In this document: piece after piece, positions 5,706-5,916 of the stretch | Layout: each line of letters opens with the position of its first letter | Position numbering within the stretch: the stretch's first letter is position 1 | Assembly (NCBI GenBank): GCA_027083655.1 | Contig: JALWNS010000157.1 | Coordinates: 1-5,916, forward strand | DNA: 5,916 nucleotides | DNA from: Bacteroidales bacterium | GTDB taxonomy: Bacteria > Bacteroidota > Bacteroidia > Bacteroidales > S143-33 | Reading direction: 5' to 3' | Notes under the pieces: model-generated | What the model saw: only the letters and a program-made list of their open reading frames with translations | Told to the model about the DNA's origin: nothing | Database searches by the model: none | Program-made: the position numbers and the translations under genes

Positions 5706-5916
5706 TCATCGTTTAGTACGGAAAAATTTTTGCATAAGGCGACGTGCCTCTTCCTCGAGGATACCGCTAGTAATTTCTGCTTTTGGATGAAGCAATGATT
5801 TTTTGTTTTCCTCCAAGATTGTTTCAAATTGCATAAATCCTGCTTTGGGCTCGGAAGCTCCCCAAACTATACGTTTAATTTTTGCCCAGAATGCGGCACC
5901 AATGCACATAATACAT
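5706..5916 (-). CDS. tadA: tRNA-specific adenosine deaminase TadA, C-terminal part (start beyond right edge)
   Basis: TadA deaminates adenosine 34 of tRNA-Arg to inosine (wobble decoding) as a zinc-dependent cytidine-deaminase-fold enzyme. The window holds the last 69 residues plus a stop (TGA at 5708-5706). The frame runs to the right edge, so the apparent ATG at 5909 is internal. Reading two codons upstream of it reveals Cys-Ile-Met-Cys (5915-5904), the PCxxC zinc-binding pair, followed by IGAAFWAKIKRIVWGASEPK, typical of the family. The C-terminus LLHPKAEITSGILEEEARRL and then FFRTKR favours TadA over guanine or cytosine deaminases. The His-Ala-Glu catalytic motif lies outside. The gene converges on the MetH-like gene across a 445-nt gap. 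Confidence 0.9.
   Translation of the reverse strand, partial: CIMCIGAAFWAKIKRIVWGASEPKAGFMQFETILEENKKSLLHPKAEITSGILEEEARRLMQKFFRTKR

Noticed and set aside
5706..5909. Complete small protein starting at ATG 5909
   Set aside because: The frame continues to the window edge and the codons upstream complete a CxxC zinc motif, so this Met is internal to TadA.
1..5916. CRISPR array, transposase, phage or toxin-antitoxin genes
   Set aside because: No spaced direct-repeat series, no transposase-like frame, no terminal inverted repeats and no pair of small overlapping toxin/antitoxin frames are seen.

Overview
The window looks like a piece of a Bacteroidota (Bacteroidetes) chromosome. It is AT-rich, start codons are preceded by A-rich leaders without clear Shine-Dalgarno sequences, and several upstream regions carry TAnnTTTG-like -7 elements. 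The longest protein (754 aa) belongs to a family typical of this phylum: macroglobulin-like beta domains joined to a TonB-receptor 'plug' domain without a barrel.

Layout. Minus strand, positions 1-2573: a probable two-gene envelope operon. The 754-aa plug/macroglobulin-like protein (2573 to 309) is followed after 50 nt by the N-terminal part of a second secreted protein (258 to beyond the left edge), with a clear signal peptide and a regular coiled coil. Positions 2574-2665 are a divergent promoter region. Plus strand, 2666-4186: asnS, asparaginyl-tRNA synthetase, ending at a strong intrinsic terminator (4209-4240). Plus strand, 4310-5260: a stand-alone zinc/homocysteine-binding methyltransferase module of the MetH type, ending at a second strong terminator (5301-5336). 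Positions 5337-5705 form an unusually long gap between two convergent genes. It holds a compact GC-richer island with mutually pairing segments just downstream of a good Bacteroidota-type -7 box. Minus strand, 5706-5916: the C-terminal part of tadA, the tRNA adenosine deaminase, whose start lies beyond the right edge.

The genes do not form one pathway. asnS and tadA serve translation, the MetH-like module serves methionine or one-carbon metabolism, and the left pair are envelope proteins. The plus-strand genes look monocistronic because each has its own upstream AT-rich region and its own terminator.

The points most worth a second look are a roughly 75-residue helical-hairpin insertion in AsnRS, the structured non-coding candidate near 5400-5513, and the barrel-less plug protein. 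I see no CRISPR array, tRNA, rRNA, insertion sequence or defence system.
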